A stretch of 64,000 bases of DNA from Trichopria drosophilae (GCA_030407085.1 CM059587.1:106165501-106229500); one strand, 5' to 3'. Positions 1 through 14,100 are shown, counted from the first letter of the stretch. Numbers and translations are program-made. Notes: generated from the sequence alone by a model not told the origin.

Positions 1-197
1 TTCTCCCCTATAAATTATCGCCAAACTTCTAGAAATATATTCCTTTAAATTAAAATCGGACATTGCGTGCAACCGTTCGATTGTTACTCCTTAGGAATTA
101 AATGTCACTCCAACAGTTTTAGTGTGTACTATATTAATTATATAATTTCTCTAAGTAACGTTCACGAAATCATTTTAATTTTGTTCGTATTTTTCAG

Positions 198-3100
198 ATG
201 ATTCAGTCAAAAGGTGGTGAACATCAAACATCTTTTATGCAGCTATTTGTACTCGCTATGGCATTTTTTAACACATTACTGCATACATTTGTTTATTGTC
301 TGGCAGGAGAAACGTTGGCATTCCACGTAAGTTCAAACTACGAAGAAAGATAATAAATATATTGTTCGCATTATTTGTATAAAGTGCAGTACATTGCATC
401 CCATAAATGCACTTTCTTTAGGTTTGGGCACTAGGACACTATTCAGCTTACAAATCACTTTAAAAGTCGATATATTACAGTTAATCTTTAAAAAAAACGC
501 TAATAATTAATATCTTAATTTTTCCCATAGAAATCGACCAATACGTCAATACAACAATTTCTTAACCTATTAACGCCCATAAAACCTAGAATTTTCAGCT
601 CGTATTCGAGCCTTTTAGTACTAAATTATAAAACGGAAAAGATTATAACGGAACCAACTAATTAAAATTGGGTATCCATACCTTAGGAAAGCAATATTGC
701 GCATCTAATATGAAAAAGCATCGAAAAATTTAAAAAATTGGTTTGTATCAATTTTTTAGAAGTCTATAACTTATGTCGATTTCTTCCCAACTATGAACAA
801 ATGTGAACAAAACATTTGTAGTTGACAAGAACAATTTGTATTTTCGGCGTCATATAGAGTGCCTTTTTAAAAATGGCGGAAACGTGTGAAAATATCGAAA
901 AATTCGTGTTTTTGCGAGTAATTCTGATATACGTCAAGGTTAAACGAACTTTTTCCATAAAAATGTAAAATTTTGTTTCATGACACATCTCTAATCTTTG
1001 TTCCAGTGTACTAAATTGTTTGATTAATGGCGGCCGGGAAACTCTAAAAATAATGAGTTTTCTCGTGATTTTCATCAAAATATTTATGTTATCCCATTTT
1101 CCTACGTTTCATAATAAATTCAATCTCAATTTAGTTACCAATCTGACAAAAAAATTGGCGGATTCAATATCGCAGACATATCTTTCAAGCAGTGTTTGAA
1201 TTTTCATGAAATTTATTACTCGAGGATTTTTGGGGTTATTGAATACAAAATCTCTTTTAAATACATAATGGCGGGCTTTTAGTTAGTTCTGTTATGATCT
1301 TTCATTTTCGATTTAGTACTGAGGCTCGAATACAAACTAAAATTTCCAGGTTTGTGGACGTTAATTGGTCAATGAAAAAGATAATTTACTAAATAAGTTA
1401 TCCGAGTTTTAAAAGGTGTTTGTTTATTTATATTATCCGATTGAAAAAATAGAAAATGGATATTGAACGTTATAAAATAAAACGACACTGAATATAGTTA
1501 AACTCTACGTTAATGCTAAAATGGGCACAAAGCTTTAAGTTTACTGTTTGAAATTAATTGTTAGTTAAAGTTCTAAAAAAATATTAATGTGGTATATACA
1601 GGCAAAAAGTAGAGTTAAAACATTAGTAGGAAACGTAAATAAAGAATGTAAAGGATAAAGTGTCGTAATGAAGATTGCACAATTTCACTTTTCGGATTTT
1701 ACAGTCATCCCTTGATTGGATTAATTTTTACACAAATGCAGGATGACAAAACAAAAAACTAGCAGATATAATTTGTAGATTTTTGAACGAGCTTTATGAA
1801 GAAGTTATGTATTTTCAAAAATATAAAATACACGTAGGTGAAAAACGTTTCAAAGTTTTCAAAACCGATTTTCACGTCTTAGGCCACGATAAACGTGTGC
1901 CGAAAAATTACAAAAAAATTCACTTAGTCAGTAGAAAATTAGTGCTGAATGAATTAAAATGGGATCTGAAGATTTACATAGTGAAATTTTGGTTTGAAAC
2001 AGTTGGTAAAAGAAGAAGGCCCCTGCGTAACGTGAAAACACATAAAACACAGGGGCCAACTATGTACCATATTCAACATCCCATATCTCCGTAAAAAATT
2101 ATCGTATCAAGACGAATTTATTTCTGTTTTAAAGATAATTTTATCCCCCCTCACGACAATTGATCAAAATAATCATAATTTGATCTCTATAGCAGAAAAA
2201 GGTACGAAAACTTTGGGAAGCTATTTTAGGCTTTTAATCGCGTTCGAACCGCCGTCGTTAGTATTTTATTATGAAATAATTTTTAATATGAAAATTTGTG
2301 TAAATATGAAGCCAATTTTGCAACTAGAGATGCCAATATATATATAGTGGCTATCCCGGCCGCCAAAGGACGAAAAGAAATTTCAGAATCAACCTAATGT
2401 CCTAAAATGTCCCTGTGTTTTATGTGTTTTCACGTTACGCAGGGGCCTTCTTCTTTTACCTTAAGGCTTAAAATACCACATTTATACGTACAACCAATGA
2501 TAAATTGGTAAAATAAAAATTAAACATTAGTTCAAAAATAGGTGGCTGGCTTGGTGTGGAATGTCCCATATGTTAATTACAATGTCGATTTCAAAATGTT
2601 CTCCTCTACTATATTTCTAATAAAAGTTATAATTTTTTGTTAGTGTTCATTAATAGCGATTTACAAAAAAAAAACTTTCAGAGTGACAAACTTCATTTGT
2701 GTATATATGAAAACAAATGGTATTCATTGCCACCCAGAAAAGCGTCAAATTTATTATTGGTAATGATAAGATCTAAGGACAGACTGCGATTGTCAGCTGG
2801 AAAATTAATTTATTTAAGTTTTGAAGCATTTTGTCAGGTGAGTAAACTTCTCGACTGAACTCTTGTCTTATCTGTTTATTTTTAGAATGTTAATTTGTTT
2901 CAATAATTGAATTGATTATTAAAGGGATATTTTTTTTTGCAATGATCACGAGGGGCTGGCGAAGACTACCCCTGGGGGGTAGGGGGTCAAAACGTCGAAA
3001 TTTCATGAAAAACTATAGGGTAATTTTTTTGCCGAGGTGACCAAATTCAATCCTTTTTCAAACAATAGTCATAAACATTTTAAACCAGTTTTTATGGCAG

Positions 3101-5555
3101 TATCGTTGACTTTAGGAAGAAAATGCATAAAACCTTTTTTGTAGAGAATTTAATGCTCTATCTTTTTTGTTTGAAACATTTTCTAATAAAATTTGTATTT
3201 TTCAAAATAAATGCAAAAAACTACAAAGAAACTTAATTGGGGCTAATGTTTTTTAGTAATGGACGGATGGATCTGCGCCAAAATCTAATCAGATCTAAGT
3301 TATGCCAAGACACGTATTTTAAAAAAAATTTATGTCATTACGCTTATCCGTTCGCGAGTTATCGCGAGACAAAAAAACGGGACGTACGGACATACGTACG
3401 TACAAGATCACGGACACAAATTTTTTTATTGTTGATTTGGGTTCCTTAGGGTCTGAAACGTCGACATTTGATGAAAAACTATAGGGTAATTTTTATGCCG
3501 TAAGTGACCAAATTCAATACTTCGTCCAGACCTAAGGTGCCATGCCCTGCACGGTTTTTATTAGATGGAAAAATTGAATAACACCCCTTCAACACTTTTA
3601 ATACATTTAGAGTCTCCTCCACATTTCTGGGATATTTACAGGAAACCTCGCGGGCTAGGTATGAAACACACCCGGAATGTTTTGGAACGCATTTAGGAAA
3701 AACCTGGAATATTTTCTCAACACGTTGGAGGCACCATAAATGCTTCACAGAATATTTTCCTATTTGATGGAAGTCCATTAGCATTTAACGCTACACAAGG
3801 AGAACAACGAGGATATCGACAAAGAAAAAGGCAACAACGACAAAGATAATAAACACAACGACAAAGACAAATACGACACCAACAACGTCAAAGAGGACAA
3901 CGACAACGACAAAGGCAACAACGACAACGACTAAAGCGAAGGCGTCTAAGTAACGATGCAACCAATACGAGTGTGGTGAGCACTTGGAACTTCTGCAGAA
4001 AATACGAATAAAAAAATTAAATCTTGTTGTTGGAACCTATGGAAACACAAAACACGAAAATACAAAAGCTTTATTGACCTTTTTGTGACTCCACTATGAC
4101 ATTATGTCATAGCTTTGAAGAGAGGTTTGTTGGGAACTGGCAAAAAACACAGCCAACAACCATGTTACCAATGGTGGAATCGAGACAAAGTAAACGCGAT
4201 TTCTCGAAGCTTCTAATAACAAGTGCTCATTAAACTCTTGTTGGTTGTATTACTGTCGCTGTCGCCTTCGCATTTGTTGTTTTTGTCGTTGTCGATGTAC
4301 TTGTCGTTCTCCTTGTGTTGCAGAGGGTTTCACTTAGGCAAGAAATGGTAATGGACTTCCTTGGAACACGAAAATGTTCTGAGAAGCATTTATTGTGTTC
4401 CAAAAGTGCTTGGAAAATATTCCCCGGTTCATCCCAAATGTCTTATAAAAGTATGTTGGGTGTTATTCGTCAGTGTCCGAGAAATTTCCTGAAAACATCT
4501 CAGATATGTGTCGCGAAAGTATATGAAATGTCGGGAAGTATATGAAACTTTGACAATGCTGTACAGGCGTTGAGGTAGCGTTGCCCAAGTTCTCATCTTA
4601 TAATGGATCCCACGTTTCTCTAATGCGCCTATTTGTTTCAATAGGCATACTTACGCTGACGTCTGCCTATTGAAATATGATATTTGAGAAAAAAAAACAC
4701 CCGTGTTTATTTGTTTCTGAAAAAAAAATGGTTAGAAGAATTTATTATTAACAATGTTGTCAAAGTGGGTTTATACGAAATCTGACTGCTCCATTCCACT
4801 CTACCTGAATAGTTACGTGGAAAATATGTATACATTTTATTAAAAGGCCTGAAATGCTTGTTAAAACTAATAAATAAACAATATGGGTGAAAACCAGCTT
4901 TGGTTCATGCCCGGCACAGCACTGACAAGAACAAACTAACTATTTATTGGAAATAGAATATTTACCAAAAATCGAAAGCCATTAGTTGTTCGTTTATAGC
5001 AATAGGTTAATGCTAATAACCGAGTTTTAAGTTCGGAAGTATATATAAAACATTCTTCAATCGATCGAGGCTATTGGAAGAATGTTTTTTTTTTATACAC
5101 AAATTTCATGATCGGTTAACAACAACTGTACTTTTTCTTTTTCCATCTTTTCCTCTTCAATGGAACGTTTGTTTCCCATACATATTTTAAATTTCGTTTA
5201 GCTTTAAGCTAACACTGTGTAAGGATACGAATTTTTAAAAATGAACGAATTTGAAGGGAAAAGTGGCATAACGTAAATTTTTTGGATTTCAAAATATATG
5301 TGGATTTGGTTGAGACATCGAGGACACTGCTATTATAATATCGGAAAGCGACATTCAAATTTAAAAATTATATGTAAAACTGAATGTCTTTAGAATATAA
5401 GTGTAACTTCTTATGAACGCTTTTTCAATGTAATACTGTTTATAACTGAAATTGAGGTGGAAATTATAAGTCAGTAATAATCATTAACATTTTTGCAGAT
5501 TTTAAAAACTTCCGGTGGCTATATGTCGATGCTGCTCGCAGTCAAGGATAAATGA
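198..5555 (+). CDS. Odorant receptor OR-A, 3' part (last three coding exons)
   Basis: C-terminal end of an insect odorant receptor; the 5' exons lie upstream of the window. Exons, each with AG/GT borders and phase 0: 198-326 (43 codons, ends CLAGETLAFH before gtaagt), 2682-2837 (52 codons, contains NKWYSLPPRKASNLL and LSAGKLIYLSFEAFCQ before gtgagt) and 5499-5555 (ILKTSGGYMSMLLAVKDK then TGA). The AGETLAFH block closes TM6, the WYSL/AGK block forms the third intracellular loop and the start of TM7, and the last exon finishes TM7. Family knowledge: seven-helix ligand-gated cation channel subunit with inverted topology, working with Orco in sensory neurons. The introns (2.36 and 2.66 kb) are swollen by inverted-repeat elements. 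No stop codon or frameshift breaks the visible exons, so the gene looks functional as far as can be seen. Exon 198-326 is two codons longer than in its paralogues. Confidence 0.88.
565..1369. mobile_element. Inverted-repeat element in an OR-A intron
   Basis: Arms of about 95 bp at 565-662 and 1277-1369 are imperfect reverse complements; both contain gtattcgagcc followed by a shared tagtactaaat block when compared on the same strand. The interior has no credible coding frame. The right half also carries a ttactcgaggatttttgggg block (about 1218-1237) found in other elements here. A non-autonomous DNA element is the simplest reading. I could not define a target-site duplication. Confidence 0.6.
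2005..2460. mobile_element. Non-autonomous TIR element with 50-bp perfect inverted repeats
   Basis: Positions 2005-2054 and 2411-2460 are exact 50-bp reverse complements, starting ggtaaaagaagaaggcccct on the left. The ~356-bp centre is non-coding and includes a short AT run and a cccggccgcc patch. Perfect arms imply a recent insertion or gene conversion. It lies in the OR-A intron between the TM6 and TM7 exons. No clear target duplication is visible. Confidence 0.75.
2941..3525. repeat. Dispersed repeat with duplicated end block
   Basis: A block of about 60 bp containing aaaactatagggtaattttt occurs in direct orientation near 2991-3050 and again at 3460-3520. Between them, 3105-3175 resembles the arm of the 20.8-21.6 kb element (gactttaggaagaaaatgca ... 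ttttttgtagagaattt). This points to a partial, diverged relative of that family inserted in the last OR-A intron. Confidence 0.5.
3600..4530. mobile_element. Foldback-like element with acaacgac-rich arms
   Basis: The left arm (about 3600-3960) and right arm (about 4240-4530) are diverged reverse complements. Both include a block reading ggaagtccatta on one strand, followed inward by acacaaggagaac and then a run of acaacgacaa-type triplet-rich repeats (3800-3945; complement at 4265-4312). Short frames in the two arms give similar peptides only because the DNA is duplicated; no transposase is seen. The spacer (3961-4240) is unrecognised. Confidence 0.6.
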
Positions 5556-8176
5556 TCGATATTATATTTATTTAAATGAATTATTACAATACACTAAAAT
5601 GGGTTCGGGTACTATTTTATATAAGTGAAGTATATATCGTAAAAAATTTATCAAAATTGTTCCGTTACATGCTTTTATAATTCCACCATTATAATTTATT
5701 TCATGTGAAATATATTTGGTGTAACGCCGCTAGTTATTATTTGCCTTCATAAATATATATCTTGTAAAAACAGGTTAGTTGTATTTTCTTAGAGTTATAA
5801 TATGCTTTTTCCCAGATGGTCCCCGTACCTCATTACCTTCAATTGTTTCATATTAAAATTATTTCAAAATTCAACATTTTCATTTATTATTATAAATACA
5901 GTGACATATCTTTTGTAATAGTATATTGTAAACAGAATTTTGCGTGTCTTATGCACTGTACTATCCTTAAGAGACTTTAGAAAGAGTCGAAAATGCAATG
6001 AATCTTTTTAAATCTGTTTGATTTTAATTTTTGTCATTATTTTCTAAATTCAATGACCTCTTTTATCATCTTCTGTTGCATTTTCTAAATATTTTACTAC
6101 AATATGATCCTCGCTTTTTCTGTCGGATTGTTAAAACCCAAAAGTGATATTGAATATATTTCGAATTTTCATTACCAATTCCCAAACTGAAAATGTAATA
6201 AATATCAAGCGCACATAAAAACATTAGGAACACTACAAACATATAATACCTATCTTAGTTTTATAAACGCATAATTTATTTTATATACACTTAACATTGG
6301 AAAGTAGTAACAAATTCAAATGTAAGTACATAAAGTAAGTACATAGCATATTATTCATAACATATTCTTCATATTATACAATTATTGTCTTTAAAACTAA
6401 ATTTTTTATTTTGTTTCGTTTTTTAGATGCGTATCACATAGGTTCTTTTGTTTTTAATCGAGATTTTCTTTTGCAGCCATACCTGGTTCAGACTCTTGTT
6501 TCCTTTTAACAATTGAGATTTTTTGTTAGTGACAGCGGATTCTAAAATTTACTTTTTAAAGCTTCCTATGAGAAGTATAGTGGAAATAGCGATTAAACAG
6601 TCAATGGATCACAAAACTAAACTGGACTGAAAAAGAAACTACATTAAATTTTGCAGTTTTAGTTAATGAAAAAAATGTACTCAATAAGAAGAGTTTCCAT
6701 AATATTATTATCACTACATTGCACGTTTTTCCTTTTGATTTTGAAATAGTTTCCGCAATTACAATTTGTTGCTTTCTGTCATTGAGAAAATTTTCCTTGG
6801 GAAAATACCCATACTGCGTTCTATGGTGGGCATATACTCAGAAACTAAAGAAGATTTCTGCATTTTAATTAAATAATTGGAATACCTGTACAAAATTGCC
6901 TATGTCAGTATAAGGATTTTTTCAGGACAATGCAGGAAATAACATACATGTATTTTACAAGTACATTACGTCGACACTAGGGGCATTTTTCCAAGAAAAA
7001 TGTTCTCCATGAACGCACACGTCACGCAGAATTAAACGTGGGACATACAATTTAACCAAGCCTAAGTTTAGATAATTATATTTTTTATTTAACAATTATT
7101 TTCTTCTTCATCACCCAGTTATTTTTGATACATTACACTGAAAATGGAAATATGACAATATGTTCCAGGTGAAACTTACTGCAACCTGTGGTACATAATT
7201 TTTTTGTTTGTATGGAAATTAGAAATATTTTGCATAATAATTTACCAACGAAGAATAAAATTGCAGTAAAATCGTATGGCCTTTTATAACAATTTTATCA
7301 TGTCGCATTAAGCTGTAAATGTGTCCAACTTCTTTGATGCAGTTGATAAATATTTCTATCATTTTTGTATGAAGTACGTTTGAAGTATATCTTCAAGAAC
7401 GTCCATACTGTTACTGCTAGTTACAAAATTTCGTTTCTTTTCCAGTGGTTGGGATTTAATATTCAGATTTTTTTAACCATCAAGTTAGGGTGAGTAAAGG
7501 GTATAGCTTAATCAATGAAAAATTACACGAAGACAAAGGAGGAGCTTCACCGTTGATCATCAATTATGCAAGTATTGCATGATAAGAGGGTAGACATCTT
7601 TCACGTACGTAAACTTAGTTCAGTTTCTACTTATTCTCAGTTAGACTTTAGGAAGGATACATTCTCCGCAAACTAGTACCTTAAGATGATGTTTTAAAAC
7701 TGAAACTACGTTGTTATAGAATGAAGTAATATGAAGACACAAATGGGAATGCAAGGTGCTTTCGTAGTATTATAATGTCATAAAACTCTATAGTCGCTTA
7801 ATTTTAAACAAATAAATTCAATGAAAGCATTTTTCCCTGAAAATCAAGGTTTCAAATTGTGGCAGTTTGACATTTGTCCGATAATTTCGTATTTGCCTTA
7901 TTAAATTTATTTATTATTTTTTTACCTCATAACTATTTTAATGCTAATTTTAAAATTGTAGATTAATTTATTAGTCCTAAAATTGAATATACTAAAAGTT
8001 TCACCATTCCTGTTTTTTGTAATGTGTGATTTTACATACGTTTTTATTATATTATAATACCAATGCGAATATTCTAAAAAATATTACGTCGAGTAAGATA
8101 ATAATTTCCTTTAAATTTCAAATAAATTATGTAATCTTTAAAAGTAGTAATTACGACTGTTTTTACTGATTTATAG
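5556..8176. other. Intergenic region between OR-A and OR-B
   Basis: AT-rich sequence of 2.6 kb with no supported coding region. It must hold the OR-A 3' untranslated region and the promoter of OR-B, and possibly a short first exon of OR-B, but I cannot identify these reliably. A strong donor-like ggtgagtaaag occurs near 7488-7498 without an obvious start codon in frame before it. Confidence 0.5.
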
Positions 8177-11100
8177 ATTATCAATGGGCAACTGGAATGA
8201 ATCGGCTGACTTTTACCACATTAGGAATATGGCCAAACGTAAATAAGAAACACAATAAAAATAGTCAAAATTTATTGGTTATATTTGAAATTTTCTTTGT
8301 GACTATTTGCTTCGTAATACCACAGATATACGCGCTTATTCTTGTTCGTGGAAACATGGTTCTTGTCATTGACAATGTGATGTCAAGTATCGAATGTTTC
8401 ATGTGTCCATTCAAGATCATTATTATGTGGCACAAAAGAGGAGGTAACCACTGCCTACTAAATATGCATAAGTCATATAAACATTCATATTTTTTTAATT
8501 CAAAACAACATTCAAAACTTTAAAGTAATTCAAAAACCTAATCATTTTTAACAATTGCGCAGTTTACGACCAGTTCCAAATGAATGTTTATTTACTTTTA
8601 TTTTCATTTAGATAATCCTGTAAAAGTTATTTAATATTTTTTAGTAATGACGTAGGATTATGTTGTTGACCATAGAATATAACAATGTTTTTTTTTGGTA
8701 AATGTTTGGAAAGACTATGTCACCCAGAAGAAAATAAGTCAGTACGTTTCAGTCTCAGTCAATTCGTATTTTGGGTTGCTTATTACGAATATGATAATAA
8801 ACATTGTCAGGTGGCCGTATTTTTGCAGATATCATAAAAAAATAACTAAAATAATAAAGTTCATTCGATTTTTGCGTTTCTAGAACTAGATTAGAATGTT
8901 ACTGAGAGGCAAGCCTATAGGTTATACTGAATATATCGAAAGTAAATGTAGTCTAAACAAATACATATTCCTTATCCAAACCATTTTCGATCTGAAAGTC
9001 CTAAATATGGATGCAACTTGCAGCACTGTTACTGTTGTTCCAAACGCTATAAAAAGAATTGGAATAAGTTAAGATCAATAGATTTTTTACCTTCTCTTTC
9101 GAATCCCATGTTCAGAATCAGCCGGCAATTTAAAGAAAAAAGTTATAATCATTTTTTTCGACAAAGTACCGATTTGGCTACGTTTTTTCCCAAGAATTGT
9201 ATTTTTTGATATTGAAAAGTGCAATACTGACTACTGCAAAAGGTACTAATTGCGGCTTATTGCTCAGCTGTTTCTTTTTTGTCGGTTGTTTCCAAAAAAT
9301 GTAATTTTGAATTTTCTCGCAAAAATATCGTTTATTTGTCCGTGTATTGTTCAAAAACCTAACATTGTGAATATTTAATATCATAATGGTTTATTCATAA
9401 CCCCTCAAATCATGTCTGTTTTTGTCTCAATTTATGATTACTCCCTATCGTTATCCTTATTATTAAATGTTTGGATATCAGTAAACAAGAAAATATTTTT
9501 TTACAAATTTGTAATTTGTTAAAGGGGCTTTAAAGTATAAAAAAATAGATTTTTTGGTATTTTTTTAAGTCCTCTAAAAAAAATGTGAAGGCATATAAAG
9601 CTCTAATACGGCTTAAAAGAAAAATTAAACCTTAAACTTTAAAAATAAAAACTGAAAAGTTATGTATTAATTTCGGTGCACTTGAATTTCTTGAGTACTC
9701 CTTATATTTGATATTTCAGTCAAAATAACTAGGAACGTAAGCATTGGTGGAAAGTGCTTTCCCATAATCGGATTGGCTTGAAACATGTTACTCGGGTGTT
9801 TTAGGGGTCGTGGATTACTAATCTGTTGTCAGGTTTTAAAAATTCAAAATGGTGGATCCAATATGGTGGCTGAATTTGTTAAAAATCGTTCAATGGTGTT
9901 CCCTTCAAAATTTGTTTAAAGAGAAAAACACAATGAAGTGCAAAGTGAAAAAATATGTATTTCGGCAATTCTTGGCGCCTGGAAATAACAAAAGAAAAGA
10001 CCAATATTATACACAGCAAATGATCATAGAATATAAGATTGGCTGTTTGTTTGCATGCGATATTTGGTTTTAGGAATTTAACATCATAACGGTATTCAGC
10101 AACCCAGAAATTCGAATTATCATTGGGCAGATTGGATCCGTCATTTTTATTTTTCTAAATTTAAGGTCATATCTGTATGCAGCAAGTCAAAAAAACTCCT
10201 AGGGATGGGTTTCAAACCATTTCGACGAATCTTTAGGTTTTGGATTTTTTATATCATATTTGAGCAGCTACTTTTGCGTGTTATGGGACGAAGTTGAATC
10301 GTCAATTGTCAAGGATTGAGAGGATTTGCTTGTTCGTAAAAGCTTTAAAAACCTTATTTCTCGCGATCATTTAAATAAAAATAAAGGTGATTCTTGTTGT
10401 GGATTATAAGGTTGCTTTCATCGTACTGTCCCTAAGGATTTAAATACATTATTTATCTTTCGAATGAGTCACTAATCATATTAGTAAGTTAGCAAAATGC
10501 GTACATGTTTGAATAACTAGTGAAAACAGTCCACTATAAAAATCTTTTAATTTAGAAGATTACAGAACAGCAGAAATTTGATGATTATGCCGTTTTGACG
10601 ATAAAATATCTATCGAACTTCACGTAGTGGGCCGATAATTTGTTTGCATGTATATTCATAAATGATTTATGAATGTTTAATTCCCCCTTTCTTTGCAGAA
10701 ATTGAACAAAGTTTTCCATATTCCAAATCCAACGTTAAACTTGGTATTTCGCAATAAAATTTACAAATGTGTTGATGGTTCTGTTTCACATAAGAATTCT
10801 TATTTTGAATACCTAATTAAGTAACTAGGTTAACTATATAGTTAGAAATTAGTTTAAAATGTTATGAATGTTTAAAAAGTTGAACTTTCAATGTTGATTA
10901 TGTTAGACAAAATATAGTCGAATGCCTTATGTTAAGTCATGACTCATTTTCAAACAGTGCTACTGTCGGTCCTCGAATCATTTATAGAAGACTGGTGTTT
11001 AACCAAATTGGAATGGGAACGGAATATTATGCTGAAAGAAGCTCAACGTGGACGAGTTCTTACATTATGTGGATACATCTTCGCAGGCACTTCATTAATT

Positions 11101-14100
11101 TCATTCTTGATGATGCCCCTATTTGGAATCAGCACACGCACTCTCAGCAATGTTACTGATCCTGGAAATTTTGCTTTACCATATCCAGCATATTATCCAA
11201 TCGACTACTCTAAAAGCAGCTATATCACGTACTGTTACCTCACCCAAATTGTCGGCAGTTGCATTGTATCCATTTGCTTCACATGTCCTGTCAGTTTCTT
11301 CGGAACATTGGTTTTCCATACTTGCGGACAATTAAAAATTCTCGGTATGAAAGTAGAGAAGTTACACATACAATGGTCTAGTCGAAGCAATGGCACGTCA
11401 ATGAAACGCTTGGATTTGTGGATAGGATTACAACAAGTCGTCAATAATCACGTACGCATACTGAGGTGAAAGGATGGGTTTGCATAGAATAAAAAATTAT
11501 CTTTTTTTGATTAAGTTAATGTCTAACGATAATGTTTCAATTTATCAAATTATCAACGTGAGTTTGAATTTTCCTTCGTGATCAATCTTTGGGTAATCAT
11601 AATTATCATATCTGTATTCTTAATTGTGTTATGTTATCATTCCATAGTCATTGATATTGTTAAGATATTATACAAATTAGTAGTCAGTTTCCAATTACAT
11701 TCTAGTACCAGACCACTTACATAATTTATAACTATAATCTTGTAAGTTAAGCCACGAGCGCAAGTTCAAACTTAAGTTGCAACTTCCAATAATGAATAGA
11801 AACGTAAATCTAATTTAGTAAGCTCTTAATGTATATTCATTATTTTCTTGAATGTGATCATTTATTTTACAGGATTATATCTGATATAGAGAGTTATTAT
11901 AGTCTGTTGGTTTTAGTCCAGATGCTCTCGTTGCCTGTAATGATGTGTTCCATAGGTTTTCAAATTTCAAACGTAAGTATCTGCTTGCATCGTATTATAT
12001 TTGTTTGGACGTGTGTTTTCAAGGTAAAACAAAAGCTTTGTCAGTTACAGATTTTCCCATATATTTCTAAACAGCATAAATATACTGTATTTACCGAGGA
12101 TAAAATATAGGATAAATCAACATAATACAAATTATATTTTTTCAAAAAGAGAACTGGACCCTATCTGTACAGGTGGTCTGTTTAAAATGTATGATCATTT
12201 TGCAATTTTATCAAAATATTTAGTACTGGCCTTCCAATATATGCCATGTGTCAACGTTTTTTTAATCCTCTTATTTCTGAATCACTTTTTGCCATAACTT
12301 AGTTAAGCTCTTCCAGCGGTGAAACTTTTTCAACTCTTCAATCGTTGTTTTTTAAAAACTTGTTATCGTTTTTTATGAAGCGACCCATAGTATTGCTACG
12401 TCCTCTTCCTGGATTCACCAGTACCTCTGGTGCAGTGATACATTGCATTGATGAATTAGATCCTAGCTGACGAGGTCACGATAAAATCATTTAATCGATC
12501 ATAAAATATCTGTGACGCGTTCTGAAGAAAGGGACCTAAGCGTCCGAACGGCAATTATGAGGAGAGGGAAAAGAAGAGGCAAGACTGCGGCGTAGTGTTT
12601 CCGATATTCTTTTACTCTCTTTCTGTACACTACTAACTCGAGTTAGGAAGATATGCTGAAAATTTCAGCTCAAAATTTTGAAAATTGAGCCGTTGGTAGC
12701 ATTTTTTTTTGCCTCTCCTGCACAATTATCGTTCGGACGCTTAGGTCCCTTTCTTCAGAACGCGTCACATCTTTTCCGACAAAAATGTAATATCCTCGTA
12801 GATGTTCTTAAAGCTGCCCTGCGTATAACTTCTACTTTCCTTAAAAAAAAGCATTAATGCATCATTTGAACCAAATCCCTTTGCCTCTAATACCATCTGA
12901 ATGCAGACCAATAGTTACTCTCTGCTTTTTATCTAAGCTACTTGAAAAAGTTTGTCATTATCTTGCTCATTGGAACAATCTTCAGTTTGGTTTTGGCGTT
13001 ACTTCAGACTATGTTTTATGTTAATGACTTCAGCAGGAAAAGAATTGACGATGATTTAGGGTCTATTTTGGTGCTTTTGGATTTCTCGAAAACCTTTGAT
13101 ACGCTTGATACCTGTTTACTTTTAACGACATGGAAATCAATGGCTTTTTCAGGCGATTTTATATAATAGCTGGGTTCTCAGCTTATTGGCGTACTGCAGA
13201 CTACGATGAATGGCAATGGTGTGCTCTCAGATTGGAAAGAATTCTTAGTCGATGTTCCATAAGCTTCAATTGTTGGCCCCCTTCTTTTTTCACTATTTAT
13301 CAACGATATCTCACCTGCAATTAAATATCATTATCAAATTTTGATTCCTGAAAGCTGCAATTATTATTCCGTTGTAAATTTAAACCTGGAATTTCTTAGT
13401 GTTAATTTGTAACAAAAAGTTGTTAGTTGTTACAAAAATTAAATAGAGTACATGAAAGGTTCCTAAGGAGTATATGCTCCGTAAGGCAAAGTTCTCTCCT
13501 AGCGGCATTAAGAGCTCTGTCGAGGTTACTCACTTTGGCTGAAGCCCTAAAGAACGAAGTCAGAAGAAACGTATACAGGCTCAAATGCATTGGAAGTTTA
13601 ACAGGTAGACTTGGAGAGATCCTATCTCTTTCGTGGAAACCTGAAAGATATATGAAACCAACCGTAGGAAAGATCCGGACCCTAGACACTGGAGAAAAAA
13701 AATGTCAAAGTACTTTTCCCGGATCTGGAGGACTGGAACAATAATGTACCAACACCTAAATTTGGAATCATCTGGTTTACTGACAGTTCCAAAACAAGTC
13801 AAGGTGTAGGCGCAGGTTTCGGCGTAGCGAAGACACGACAGGAAACTCGATATGGATATGCTCCGATAGCCAAGCGGCATTGAGAGATATAGAAATCCAA
13901 TCGTCAAATCGGCACTAGTCAATTACGTAAAAATACATGTTCGGGGCACTTTGCTACACGAAATAAACTCAACCTAACGTGGATCCGAGATCACAACGAG
14001 GTTGGAAAGGGAACGAAAGGGAAGGCTCCATAACCAGGTCGAGCATAACTAAGCAGCATGACTTAACCAGGCAGGTCGCATTACCTTTCCAAAAAGAACT

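Noticed and set aside
1783..2094. 103-codon ORF upstream of and into the 50-bp inverted repeat
   Set aside because: Lys-rich chance frame; its last third is the transposon arm.
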